Assembly (NCBI RefSeq): GCF_018310535.1
Contig: NZ_CP074102.1
Coordinates: forward strand, 1,364,001-1,428,000
From: Streptomyces mirabilis
GTDB lineage: Bacteria > Actinomycetota > Actinomycetes > Streptomycetales > Streptomycetaceae
Length of the DNA stretch: 64,000 nucleotides
Reading direction: 5' to 3'
Positions 33,681 through 42,055 of this stretch are shown piece by piece. Both the position numbers and the translations under genes were made by a program. Below the pieces are notes generated by a model. It saw only the letters and a list, made by a program, of their open reading frames with translations, searched no databases and was not told the origin of the DNA. How positions within the stretch are numbered: the first letter of the stretch is position 1; each line of letters opens with the position of its first letter.

Positions 33681-34559
33681 ATGTCCACTCCCGCCCCGGC
33701 CACAGGCGCCCCGGGCCTCGCCGACGCCCACCCCGCCCGCTCGGCCGTCACGGACGCGTACACCCGGCTGACCGAGGTCTTTCCGGAGCTGAGCGTGCGG
33801 GAACTGGGGCAGGAGGAAACGGCCCCGGAGGGCGACGGCTGGGTCGGCGCCGCCGGGCTCGCAGCGGGCGGAGCGGACCTCGACACCTTCCTCGCCTGGG
33901 ACGAGGCGCAGATCATCAGGGACTACGGACAGCGGGCGCGCCCGGACGTGGTGGCGAGCTTCGGGCTGCACCGGTACGCCTGGCCGGCCTGTCTGCTGAT
34001 CACCGTCCCGTGGTTCCTGCTGCGCCGGGTGCCCCGTCTCCCTGTGGAGCGCGTCACATTTCAGCGCACGCTCGGCCGCATGGCGGTCCGGGTCGAGGAA
34101 TTCGCCTGTCTGCCGGGCGACCCGGCGGCCCTGCTGCCCGGCGCCCGGGTCGTCCCGGACGAGGAGGCGCTGCGGGCCGAGGTGCGAACGGCGGCGGCCG
34201 AACACCTGGAGCCGGTCCTCGGCGGCCTCGGCCCGCGCATGCGGCGCCGCGGCCGGGCCCTGTGGGGCATGGCGACCGACGAGGTCGTCGAGGGTCTCTG
34301 GTACGTCGCCGAGCTGCTCGGCGAGGAGCGGCGCGCACTGCGCGAGCTGGAGCTGCTGCTGCCGGGGGCCACCCGGCCGTACGTCGGCTCTGCCGCGTTC
34401 CGTGAACTGAGCGGCCCGAACGGGGAGTCCCTGCCCACCCGCGACCGGGCGAGCTGCTGCTTCTTCTACACCCTGCGTCCCGAGGACACCTGCGTCAACT
34501 GCCCGCGCACCTGCGACACGGACCGCATCGCCAAGTTGACGGCCACCGCGACGGATTGA
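33681..34559 (+). CDS. FhuF-like siderophore-iron reductase ([2Fe-2S] protein)
   Basis: A 292-residue cytosolic protein whose C-terminus carries the FhuF cluster-binding pattern C-C-x10-C-x2-C (CCFFYTL ... TCVNCPRTC). FhuF-type proteins reduce ferric iron in imported siderophores so that it can be released. The N-terminal 240 residues match the poorly conserved FhuF body (FGLHRYAWPACLLITVPWFLLRRVP). The iron box in the promoter supports iron repression. A GTG at 33663 is in frame, but GCGGGG before the ATG at 33681 is a better ribosome-binding site. No siderophore genes are adjacent. Confidence 0.88.
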   Translation: MSTPAPATGAPGLADAHPARSAVTDAYTRLTEVFPELSVRELGQEETAPEGDGWVGAAGLAAGGADLDTFLAWDEAQIIRDYGQRARPDVVASFGLHRYAWPACLLITVPWFLLRRVPRLPVERVTFQRTLGRMAVRVEEFACLPGDPAALLPGARVVPDEEALRAEVRTAAAEHLEPVLGGLGPRMRRRGRALWGMATDEVVEGLWYVAELLGEERRALRELELLLPGATRPYVGSAAFRELSGPNGESLPTRDRASCCFFYTLRPEDTCVNCPRTCDTDRIAKLTATATD

Positions 34560-34876
34560 GCGCCGACCCCGCCGCACGGACGGGCCCCCTGGTGCCCTAA
34601 GATCAACTCCGATTGAGACTCCCGACGGGTGCCCGACAGATGACAGGCACTTCACAACTTCCTCACTTGTCGCAGGAACTTTCCGTAGAACCATCCGTAC
34701 GGGTAATCTTATTCGCACTCAGCTCCCGTCCCTCGCGCGGCAGTTCGAGCAGAATGTCGCCCTGCGCATCCCCTTGCACTCTCTTGGCGGCCTCTTGCCC
34801 CGAAACCCCCTGAGGGTCGACGGGCGTGGGCCAATATGGCGGGCGTTACGCCCTATCCCAATGCAAGGGACCCCAG
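34560..34876. other. 317-base intergenic region with low-G/C promoter-like stretch
   Basis: No coding sequence is supported here. The segment around 34650-34720 (CACTTGTCGCAGGAACTTTCC, GGGTAATCTTATTCGC) is clearly lower in G/C than its surroundings and probably holds the promoter and a long leader for the DUF2637 gene. No hairpin, tRNA or known riboswitch was recognised. Confidence 0.4.
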
Positions 34877-35926
34877 ATGAGATTGACCGACATATCGCTG
34901 AACTGGCTGCTTCCGGGCGCCGTTTTGCTCCTGGGACTGCTGGCAGCGGTGGCGGTGCTCGCGCGCAGCAAGCGGTCCGGGGAGAACGCGAGCAGCAACA
35001 ACGACGACTCGTGGGAGCGCAGCGAGGAGCGTCGCAGGCGTAAGGAAGCCGTCTACGGCACGGCCTCCTATGTGCTGCTGTTCTGCTGTGCCGCGGTCGC
35101 CGCGGCGCTCTCCTTCCACGGCCTCGTGGGCTTCGGCCAGCAGAACCTCGGACTCACCGACGGCTGGGAGTACCTCGTCCCGTTCGGTCTGGACGGCGCG
35201 GCCATGTTCTGCTCCGTCCTCGCAGTGCGCGAGGCCAGCCACGGTGACGCGGCGCTCGGCTCCCGGATACTCGTGTGGACCTTCGCCGGTGCCGCCGCCT
35301 GGTTCAACTGGGTGCACGCTCCCCGGGGTGTGGACCACTCGGGCGCTCCCCAGTTCTTCGCGGGCATGTCCCTGTCGGCCGCCGTGCTGTTCGACCGGGC
35401 GCTGAAGCAGACCCGCCGTGCCGCGCTGCGTGAGCAGGGCCTGGTCCCGCGTCCGCTGCCGCAGATCCGTATCGTCCGCTGGCTGCGCGCGCCCCGTGAG
35501 ACGTACAGCGCCTGGTCGCTGATGCTCCTGGAGAACGTCCGCACCCTGGACGAGGCGGTGGAGGAGGTCCGCGAGGACAAGCGCCAGAAGGAGCAGAACC
35601 GCCTGCGCCGACGGAACGAGGAGCGGGTCGAGCGGGCGCACCTCAAGGCGCTCAGCCGCGGTCACCGGGGCCTGCCCGGCCGTGGTGGCGGTGGTGGTGG
35701 CCGGCAGCAGCTGGAGACGACCGTGGAGCGTGCTCCCGCGCAGGCCACCGCGGAGCCTGCCATAGCGCCGGAGCTGCCCGTACGCTCACGGCCCTCCCTA
35801 CAGCCCGTCCGCAAGAGTGGTGACCCGATCACGGTCGATCTCACCGCGGAGGACGACACGATGGCCCTGCCGCGACTCGACTCCCTGGAGCGCAAGCTCA
35901 AGGACCTGGAGCAGCAGTTCGGCTGA
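34877..35926 (+). CDS. DUF2637 multi-pass membrane protein
   Basis: A 349-residue protein with about five membrane helices (LLPGAVLLLGLLAAVAVLA; ASYVLLFCCAAVAAALSFHG; YLVPFGLDGAAMFCSVLAV; ILVWTFAGAAAWFNW; FAGMSLSAAVLFD), the DUF2637 pattern. A charged helical segment and a glycine-rich linker (about residues 260-272) follow, with a C-terminal coiled-coil-like end LERKLKDLEQQFG. DUF2637 is widespread in streptomycetes, on chromosomes and on conjugative plasmids beside spread (Spd-like) genes. The function is unknown. The ATG at 34877 has AAGGGA upstream. Confidence 0.87.
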   Translation: MRLTDISLNWLLPGAVLLLGLLAAVAVLARSKRSGENASSNNDDSWERSEERRRRKEAVYGTASYVLLFCCAAVAAALSFHGLVGFGQQNLGLTDGWEYLVPFGLDGAAMFCSVLAVREASHGDAALGSRILVWTFAGAAAWFNWVHAPRGVDHSGAPQFFAGMSLSAAVLFDRALKQTRRAALREQGLVPRPLPQIRIVRWLRAPRETYSAWSLMLLENVRTLDEAVEEVREDKRQKEQNRLRRRNEERVERAHLKALSRGHRGLPGRGGGGGGRQQLETTVERAPAQATAEPAIAPELPVRSRPSLQPVRKSGDPITVDLTAEDDTMALPRLDSLERKLKDLEQQFG

Positions 35927-35937
35927 GACACCGGGGT

Positions 35938-35962
35938 GGTCCGGCCGTTGAACGGCCGGACC
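35938..35962. terminator. Strong bidirectional hairpin terminator
   Basis: GGTCCGGCCGTT and AACGGCCGGACC are perfect 12-base arms around a single G, starting 12 bases after the DUF2637 stop. It sits between convergent genes. U tracts are absent, as is common in streptomycete terminators. Confidence 0.75.
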
Positions 35963-35975
35963 CCGGACAGGAACT

Positions 35976-36007
35976 ACGGCGGCGCGGTGACTACACCGCG
36001 CCGCCGT
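35976..36007. terminator. Second long hairpin, overlapping the ATPase gene end
   Basis: ACGGCGGCGCGGTG and CACCGCGCCGCCGT are perfect 14-base arms with a four-base loop. The right arm lies inside the last codons and stop of the minus-strand ATPase gene. With the preceding hairpin it forms a back-to-back terminator pair. Confidence 0.65.
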
Positions 36008-36473
36008 CCAGTTCGAACCAGACCGACTTGCCCACGCCGTGCGGGCGTACCCCCCAGGCGTCCGCGAGGGACTGGACGAGGACGAGGCCTCTGCCGTGCG
36101 TACCGTCGTCGGCGATCGGTACCCGCAGCCTGGGCCTGCGTCCCACGAAGTCCCGTACCTCCACGCGGAGTCCGCCGGGTCCGACGGTGGCCGTCAGGAC
36201 CGCGTCGTGGTCGGTGTGGATGAGGGCATTGGTGACGAGTTCGCTGGTCAGCAACTCGGCTATCTCGGACTTCTCCGGCTTCCCCCAGTGCCGTAAGAGT
36301 TCCCTCAGTGCTTTGCGGGCCTCTGGCACCGCCCTTAGATCGGCCCTGGCCAGCCGCCGCCTGAGCTGCGCGGCGGCCGGGTCCCTCGCTCCGTCGGTCG
36401 CTTCTTCCTCCACTGCCTGTGCCGAGGAGGCCCCGATGGCCACGGGACCGCCCCCTCGTACCTGCCTCTTCAT
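35991..36473 (-). CDS. HATPase anti-sigma-factor-type kinase (RsbW/SpoIIAB-like)
   Basis: A 160-residue GHKL ATPase. The N-box is SELVTNALIHT, followed by VEVRDFVGRRP and the G-box GTHGRGLVLVQSLADAWG. Such single-domain ATPases in streptomycetes bind or phosphorylate anti-anti-sigma factors. An in-frame ATG at 36536 would extend it by 21 residues, but the ATG at 36473 overlaps the stop of the upstream 55-residue ORF (ATGA), which points to translational coupling. The sigma factor it controls is not nearby. Confidence 0.85.
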   Translation of the reverse strand: MKRQVRGGGPVAIGASSAQAVEEEATDGARDPAAAQLRRRLARADLRAVPEARKALRELLRHWGKPEKSEIAELLTSELVTNALIHTDHDAVLTATVGPGGLRVEVRDFVGRRPRLRVPIADDGTHGRGLVLVQSLADAWGVRPHGVGKSVWFELDGGAV

Positions 36474-36637
36474 GACCCCCGCCTGCATGCCGATGTCGGG
36501 TTCCCCTCCTGATCGAACATGTTCACGGGAATCCATGCCCCATCGGCGACGCGGCAGTCATGTCGAATGGTCAACCACCAGCCATTCCCGAGCGGAAGCA
36601 CGGCGTCGCGCCAAAACGGTGGCCTGTGGGGCGCCAC
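36470..36637 (-). CDS. Small protein (55 aa) coupled to the anti-sigma-type ATPase gene
   Basis: The GTG at 36637 opens a 55-codon frame with a compact, non-repetitive sequence (FWRDAVLPLGNGWWLTIRHD, then DGAWIPVNMFDQEG). It ends in an ATGA overlap with the ATPase gene. The tryptophan-rich, mixed-polarity sequence is unlike a random G/C-rich frame. The frame is open up to 36814, but that upstream part is low-complexity. A polarity-matched pair of small protein and ATPase suggests joint function, for example as an antagonist or adaptor; this is inference and I do not recognise the family. Confidence 0.6.
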   Translation of the reverse strand: MAPHRPPFWRDAVLPLGNGWWLTIRHDCRVADGAWIPVNMFDQEGNPTSACRRGS

Positions 36638-36942
36638 AGGCCGTACGCCAGGACCCTCCGGGGCCGGCTCGCGCGACGGTGACCCGTCCCGTGAAAAGGC
36701 CCGCTTGCCCTGCCCGACGCCTGCTCGACGCCTGCTCGAGGCGCACGGTACGGCCGACGCATCCGCCCTGGCCGGGTCCGCGAGGGGGAGGTGAGCCGGT
36801 GCGCCCCCGCGCACGGCGACGGCGCACCCGGCGGGCCCGCGCCACCCGGCGCCTCCCCTCCCTGGCGACGTGTTGACCGCGAGCGCTCGGTCCGTCTACC
36901 GACTCTCGGCTGCGGCTATGGCCGTACTCGACGGGGAGTCGG
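36638..36942. other. 305-base gap between small-protein gene and poxB
   Basis: The gap is very G/C-rich. It contains a candidate N-terminal extension of the small ORF (open to 36814) and short complementary stretches such as CACCCGGCGGGCCCGC that may help terminate the pyruvate oxidase transcript. No clear promoter or further gene was recognised. Confidence 0.35.
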
Positions 36943-38685
36943 TCAGGGACGCGGCACGTTGCGCAGGTTGGAGCGGGCCATCTGAACCATTCGGCCGACG
37001 CCCCCGTCCAGGACCATCTTCGACGCCGACAGGGCGAACCCGGTCACCATCTCCGCGCTGATCTTCGGCGGGATGGACAGGGCGTTGGGGTCGGTGACGA
37101 TGTCGACGAGAGCCGGGCCCTTGTGCTTGAAGGCGGCCTTCAAGGCGCCGGTGAGGTCCTTGGGCTTCTCGACGCGCACGCCGTACGCCCCGCACGCACG
37201 CGCGACGGCCCCGAAGTCGGGGTTCTTGTTCGTGGTCCCGTACGACGGCAGCCCGGCGACCAGCATCTCCAACTCGACCATGCTCAGGGCGGAGTTGTTG
37301 AAGAGAACGACCTTCACCGGCAGGTCGTACTGGACGAGGGTGAGGAAGTCGCCCATCAGCATGGCGAACCCGCCGTCTCCGGACATCGAGACGACCTGCC
37401 GGCCCCGGTCGGTGAACTGGGCCCCGATCGCCATCGGCAGTGCGTTCGCCATCGAGCCGTGCGAGAACGAACCGATGACCCGGCGGCGACCGTTGGGCGA
37501 GATGTAGCGGGCCGCCCACACATTGCACATCCCGGTGTCGACCGTGAACACCGCGTCCTCGTCGGCGAGTTCGTCGAGAACGGAGGCCACGTACTCGGGG
37601 TGGATCGGAACGTGCTTCTCGACCTTGCGCGTGTACGCCTTGACGACACCCTCGAGCGCGTCCGCGTGCTTCTTCAGCATCTTGTCGAGGAAGCGGCGGT
37701 TCGCCTTGGGCTTCACCCGGGGCGTCAGACAGCGCAGGGTCTCCTTCACATCGCCCCACACCGCCAGGTCCAGCTTGGAGCGGCGGCCCAGGCGCTCGGG
37801 CCGGACGTCGACCTGGGCGATCTTGACGTCGTCCGGGAGGAAGGCGTTGTACGGGAAGTCGGTGCCGAGCAGGATCAGCAGGTCGCACTCCTGAGTGGCC
37901 TCGTAGGCGGCGCCGTAGCCGAGCAGACCGCTCATACCGACGTCGTACGGGTTGTCGTACTGGATCCACTCCTTGCCCCGCAGCGCGTGTCCGACCGGGG
38001 ACTTGACCTTCTCCGCGAACTCCATGACCTCGGCGTGCGCGCCCGCCGTGCCGCTGCCGCAGAAGAGCGTGACCTTGTCGGCCTCGTCGATCATCGCGAC
38101 GAGCTTGTCGATCTCGGTGTCGCCGGGGCGGACGGTGGGCCGGGAGGTGACGAGGGCGGTCTCGAGGGCCTTGTCCGGGGCGGGCTCGGAGGCGATGTCG
38201 CCCGGGAGGGAGACGACGCTGACGCCCGACTGGCCCACCGCGTGCTGGATGGCGGTCTGCAGCAGCCTCGGCATCTGCTTCGGGTTGGAGATCATCTCGT
38301 TGTAGTGACTGCACTCGCGGAAGAGCTGGTCCGGGTGGGTCTCCTGGAAGTAGCCGAGGCCGATCTCGCTGGAGGGGATGTGCGAGGCGAGGGCGAGGAC
38401 CGGGGCCATGGAGCGGTGGGCGTCGTACAGACCGTTGATGAGGTGGAGGTTGCCGGGGCCGCAGGAGCCGGCGCAGGCGGCGAGTTTGCCGGTGATCTGG
38501 GCCTCGGCGCCCGCGGCGAAGGCAGCCGTCTCCTCGTGCCGGACGTGGATCCAGTCGATCGCCGCGTTGCGCCGGATCGCGTCCACCACCGGATTGAGAC
38601 TGTCGCCGACGACGCCGTACAGGCGCTTGACGCCCGCACGGACGAGGATGTCGACGAACTGCTCGGCGACGTTCTGCTTGGCCAT
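36943..38685 (-). CDS. poxB: Thiamine-diphosphate-dependent pyruvate dehydrogenase (quinone)/pyruvate oxidase
   Basis: A 580-residue enzyme with the three-domain layout of the PoxB/acetolactate-synthase family: N-terminal Pyr domain with the catalytic glutamate in RHEETAAFAAG, a central FAD-type domain, and the C-terminal thiamine-diphosphate motif GDGGFAMLMGDFLTLVQYDLP ending in LFNN. PoxB converts pyruvate to acetate and CO2 and feeds electrons to quinones at the membrane. The ATG at 38685 (MAKQNVAEQ) has AAAGGGG upstream; the longer frame to 38748 lacks support. The gene stands alone. Length and the internal NPKQMPRLLQTAI region fit PoxB rather than acetolactate synthase. Confidence 0.9.
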   Translation of the reverse strand: MAKQNVAEQFVDILVRAGVKRLYGVVGDSLNPVVDAIRRNAAIDWIHVRHEETAAFAAGAEAQITGKLAACAGSCGPGNLHLINGLYDAHRSMAPVLALASHIPSSEIGLGYFQETHPDQLFRECSHYNEMISNPKQMPRLLQTAIQHAVGQSGVSVVSLPGDIASEPAPDKALETALVTSRPTVRPGDTEIDKLVAMIDEADKVTLFCGSGTAGAHAEVMEFAEKVKSPVGHALRGKEWIQYDNPYDVGMSGLLGYGAAYEATQECDLLILLGTDFPYNAFLPDDVKIAQVDVRPERLGRRSKLDLAVWGDVKETLRCLTPRVKPKANRRFLDKMLKKHADALEGVVKAYTRKVEKHVPIHPEYVASVLDELADEDAVFTVDTGMCNVWAARYISPNGRRRVIGSFSHGSMANALPMAIGAQFTDRGRQVVSMSGDGGFAMLMGDFLTLVQYDLPVKVVLFNNSALSMVELEMLVAGLPSYGTTNKNPDFGAVARACGAYGVRVEKPKDLTGALKAAFKHKGPALVDIVTDPNALSIPPKISAEMVTGFALSASKMVLDGGVGRMVQMARSNLRNVPRP

Positions 38686-38767
38686 GCTGCACGCACCCCT
38701 TTGTGATCCATGGATCCCGCGAGTCCCTTGGTCATCCTTTGGGTCCATGAATTCACACGGTGCGCCG

Positions 38768-40579
38768 TTACGCCTCCCAAACGGCCGCGGCGGTCCGGTC
38801 GTCGGCGTATCCCTTGACCCGTACCTGGGTGTCGGCGAGAAACGCGGCGAGGCCGGGCGGCTCGCCCGCCGACCACCGCGCCGTCAGGTGCTCGCAGAAC
38901 TGCGGTTCGCCGCGCAGGGGCTCCGCGAGGCCGCCGGTGCACAGCAGCAGCGTGTCACCCGGTCGGGCGACGGAGGCGCGGAAGCGGAAGGGTTCGCGGG
39001 GCGGTTCGGGGGCCGGTTCGTACGGGCTCGGGGGCGTGGTGATGCCCAGGTCCATGGTGAGCCGGTCGCCCTCGGGGGTCTCGTGCGGCAACGATCCGAA
39101 GCCGACCACGGCCTCGCCGGTGGTCTCGGCGACCCGCGGCTCGATGTCCTGCCACTCGCCGTCCCGCAGCCGGAACAGGCCGCCGGCGCCGACTCCGAAG
39201 AAGACGCGTGTACGGCACTCGGGGTCCCCTGTGAGCAGCAGGCAGCGCAGGCCGGCGGTGTACTCCTCGGGTTCGATGCCCTGTTCGGCGGCGCTCGCGC
39301 GCAGCTTGCCGAGGCTGCGGTCGGTGAGCCGGTGCAGGCCCGACTTCAGGTCGCCGCGACGGGCCGCCCTTATGTCCTCGGCCAACCGCGCGTGGCTGCG
39401 GCCCACGGCGCGCCCGATCCACCGGCACGCCTCGGCAGCCGCCCGGTGCGCGCCGGGGGTCGCCCGGGCGCCGGTCGCCATCGCCACCAGCACCAGCGCG
39501 TGCTCGCCCGCTCCGAAGCGGGCGGTGAGCAGGGAGTCCCGGCGGGGCTCGCCCCTGAAGCGCGCGGAGTCGCCGCGCACGGAGGCCGCGCGCAGGGTGC
39601 TCGCCCCGTAGCGCGCCCCGTCCAGGACGGTGTCGGCGACCAGGTCGTCGAGGTCGTCCGGGTCGGCGCGCGGGAGGGCGGTGGGCTCGGCGTCGTAGGT
39701 GGGCGGGCCCGAGCCGACGTGGTCGACGGGGGGTGGCTGGTGGGGGACGGTGAGGACCGGCTCGGGGGGCGGCGGGGCGGGGAGGGCGTCCACGGGGGCG
39801 GCTGTGCCGGGCCGGGCGGGATCCGGCGGCGCGGTGGGGCGCGGTGGCACCGCCGCGCCGGGCGATTCCTTGGACGTACGGCCGCGGAGCGACTCGGCGT
39901 GGAACCCGGGCGGCGTCGGTCCCGGCGGGAAGGCCGCGGGGGACGGCGGTTCGGCCGGCGGGGGTTCCCAGGGAGTCGGGGGCTCTTCGCCACCCCCCGA
40001 GGAGCCAGGGTCCACACCACTCCGAGAGAAGCCTGTGGCCTCGCTGCTCCACCAAGGGCCGGGCTCCGCGTCGGCCGACGAGGGGCCGGGATCCTCCCCG
40101 CTCCCCGAGGGACCCGAGTACCCGCCGCCCCACGAAAGGCCCGGGTCCCCGCCATCGCGAGCGGGCTCGGAGTCCTCCCTGCCTCCCGAGACGCCAAGGT
40201 CCCCGCCACTCCGCGAGGAGCCGGCGTCCGCGCTCGTCGACGGGGGCAGGTTCTCGGCGGGCCGGGCCGGGTCGAGGAAGCTGTCGGGTGGGTCGGACCG
40301 GGGCTCGCGGTCCCAGCCGGGGGCGAGGCGGCGGCCCGGTTCCTCGCCGCGCGGGGTGGCGCCGCCGCCCCGTTGCTCCGGGACGACGGGAGACCGGTCC
40401 CGCTCGGGCGGCGCGGCCCGAGGCGCGGACCCCGATTCCACCGTCCCCGCGGCCGACGCGAAGCGGTCGTCGAGGGAATCGGCCGCGGGCGTGGGCCCCG
40501 TGTCCCCGGTGGAGTCGTCGTACAGCTGCCCCCACCAGTCGTCCTCGTGACCGGTAGGCCTCTCCCCCTGCTGGCTCAT
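38768..40579 (-). CDS. Degenerate PP2C-type phosphatase with long disordered N-terminus
   Basis: A 603-residue protein. Residues 1 to about 320 are Pro/Gly/Ser/Asp-rich with irregular repeats of the type SG..xxDPGxS and are probably disordered. Residues about 330-603 form a PP2C-like domain (SLLTARFGAGEHALVLVAMATGARATPGAHRAAAEACRW, later DTLLLCTGGLAEPL and ending YADDRTAAAVW). The usual first metal-binding DG motif is replaced by ATGA, while the final DDRT is kept, so catalysis is doubtful. No transmembrane helix is visible. The gene is divergent from a LuxR-type regulator across 459 bases. Possible pseudophosphatase; partner unknown. Confidence 0.82.
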   Translation of the reverse strand: MSQQGERPTGHEDDWWGQLYDDSTGDTGPTPAADSLDDRFASAAGTVESGSAPRAAPPERDRSPVVPEQRGGGATPRGEEPGRRLAPGWDREPRSDPPDSFLDPARPAENLPPSTSADAGSSRSGGDLGVSGGREDSEPARDGGDPGLSWGGGYSGPSGSGEDPGPSSADAEPGPWWSSEATGFSRSGVDPGSSGGGEEPPTPWEPPPAEPPSPAAFPPGPTPPGFHAESLRGRTSKESPGAAVPPRPTAPPDPARPGTAAPVDALPAPPPPEPVLTVPHQPPPVDHVGSGPPTYDAEPTALPRADPDDLDDLVADTVLDGARYGASTLRAASVRGDSARFRGEPRRDSLLTARFGAGEHALVLVAMATGARATPGAHRAAAEACRWIGRAVGRSHARLAEDIRAARRGDLKSGLHRLTDRSLGKLRASAAEQGIEPEEYTAGLRCLLLTGDPECRTRVFFGVGAGGLFRLRDGEWQDIEPRVAETTGEAVVGFGSLPHETPEGDRLTMDLGITTPPSPYEPAPEPPREPFRFRASVARPGDTLLLCTGGLAEPLRGEPQFCEHLTARWSAGEPPGLAAFLADTQVRVKGYADDRTAAAVWEA

Positions 40580-41038
40580 GCCCCTAATTGTCCACCGCGA
40601 GAGCCGGATGAAAACGGGGCATCCAGAAAATCCGGCCATAGGACTGATAGTCGAACGACGCGTCGGGTGACGTAGCGAACGGCCGTACGAGTGCGGAGGG
40701 TTGAAGAAACGTCGGACGTCGCGTCGAAGCCGCCGGACGATTCCACCCCCCACGGGAGAACCGCCCGGCGGTGCCCTGAGTGTGACCTGCTTCCCTGAGG
40801 TTCCCCTGTGACGCGCGCTGTCGCGCTCCCCAAGGCGCCACTCCCAAGATCACTCCGCCCGCGTCCGCGCAGGCCGGTCCGGCCCAAGCCGGGCATTACG
40901 GGCGGCTGTTGCTGCCGCGGTGCCGTGAGCTTGGCAGAGTTACGGGTGCCACGGCGATGATGTGCCGAGGCGGGTTTGCGCCGTGGCCGATTTCCGCCAG
41001 GTCACGGCCGGAACGGGATTTGGGGAGGGCATCGCCGC
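40580..41038. other. 459-base divergent intergenic region without a supported gene
   Basis: The region separates the PP2C-like gene (minus) from the LuxR-type gene (plus). Several G/C-rich open frames cross it but none has a ribosome-binding site with plausible protein composition. The segment 40600-40700 (GATGAAAACGGGGC, CATAGGACTGATAG) is lower in G/C and may contain the minus-strand promoter; TAGGAC and TGATAG are possible -10 remnants. The GGGGAGG before 41039 is the LuxR-gene ribosome-binding site. Confidence 0.35.
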
Positions 41039-42019
41039 ATGCTGGGAGCGATAGGTCTGGACGAGACGCACGAGTCGGCGTACCGGGCACTGGTGTCCGT
41101 GGGCGCCGCCGACGTGCCCGACCTCGCGCGGCGGCTCACGCTCGGCGAGCACGACACCGAGCGTGCCCTGCGCCGACTGGAGCGGCACGGTCTCGCGGCC
41201 CAGTCCTCGGGCCGCCCGGGACGCTGGGTCGCGGCGCCGCCCGGCGTCGCCCTCGGCGCACTGCTCACCCAGCAGCGGCACGAGCTGGAGAAGGCGGAAC
41301 TGGCGGCCGCCCTGCTCGCCGAGGAGTACCGCGCCCAGGCCGCCGAACCCGCCGTGCACGACCTGGTGGAGGTGGTGATCGGAGCGGCGGCGGTCACCCA
41401 GCGGTTCCTCCAGCTCCAGCTCGGCGCGGCCACGGAGGTGTGCGCGCTGGTCACCGGGAACCCGATGGTGGTCTCCGGGATGGACAATGACGCGGAGGAA
41501 CAGGCCGCGGGACGGGGCGTCGGCTACCGCGTGGTGCTCGAACGCGCCGTCCTCGACCAGCCCACCGGCCTCACCGAGCTGTCCGCCGCGCTCAGCCGCG
41601 ACGAGCAGGTACGGGTCGTCGACAAGGTGCCGACCAAGCTGGTGATCGCCGACCGGACGCTCGCGATGGTGCCGCTCACCTCGCACACCGCGGAGCCCGC
41701 CGCCCTCGTCGTGCACGCCAGCGGGCTGCTGGAGCTGCTGTCGGGCCTGTTCGAGTCGGTGTGGCGGGACGCGCTGCCGCTGCGGCTCGGCAGCCGGGGC
41801 GTCATGGAGCAGGAGCCGGACGGCCCCGACGTCACCGACCTGGAGATCCTCTCCCTGCTGCTGGCCGGGCTGACCGACGCGAGCGTCGCCAAACAGCTCG
41901 ACCTGGGCCTCAGGACCGTACAGCGCCGGGTGAAGCGGCTGATGGAGCTGGCGGGCGTCACGACCCGGCTCCAGCTGGGCTGGCACGCCTACGAGAAGGG
42001 CTGGGTGGCCCGAGACTGA
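41039..42019 (+). CDS. TrmB/LuxR-type helix-turn-helix regulator
   Basis: A 326-residue regulator with an N-terminal winged helix of the TrmB type (LDETHESAYRALVSVGAADVPDLARRLTLG, RRLERHGLA), a central domain of unknown ligand, and a C-terminal LuxR-like helix-turn-helix (LEILSLLLAGLTDASVAKQLDLGLRTVQRRVKRLMELAG). This two-ended architecture is common in streptomycetes, frequently next to secondary-metabolite or secreted-enzyme genes. The ATG at 41039 has GGGGAGG ten bases upstream. It is encoded 36 bases before the DUF456 gene; no clear target is seen, although the nearby glycosidase is possible. Confidence 0.86.
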   Translation: MLGAIGLDETHESAYRALVSVGAADVPDLARRLTLGEHDTERALRRLERHGLAAQSSGRPGRWVAAPPGVALGALLTQQRHELEKAELAAALLAEEYRAQAAEPAVHDLVEVVIGAAAVTQRFLQLQLGAATEVCALVTGNPMVVSGMDNDAEEQAAGRGVGYRVVLERAVLDQPTGLTELSAALSRDEQVRVVDKVPTKLVIADRTLAMVPLTSHTAEPAALVVHASGLLELLSGLFESVWRDALPLRLGSRGVMEQEPDGPDVTDLEILSLLLAGLTDASVAKQLDLGLRTVQRRVKRLMELAGVTTRLQLGWHAYEKGWVARD

Positions 42020-42055
42020 CCTGCGCCTTCGCGCCCGCTCAGTCACCCTGGGCAG

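Noticed and set aside
34560..34876. Possible tRNA or riboswitch in the low-G/C gap before DUF2637
   Set aside because: No cloverleaf, T-loop sequence or recognised aptamer pattern was found on either strand.
36870..37061. Plus-strand 63-codon ORF with helix-like sequence at the poxB 3' end
   Set aside because: It overlaps the conserved C-terminus of pyruvate oxidase and has no ribosome-binding site.
40580..41038. Possible small RNA or small gene in the divergent gap
   Set aside because: No ribosome-binding site, conserved structure or terminator could be recognised by eye.
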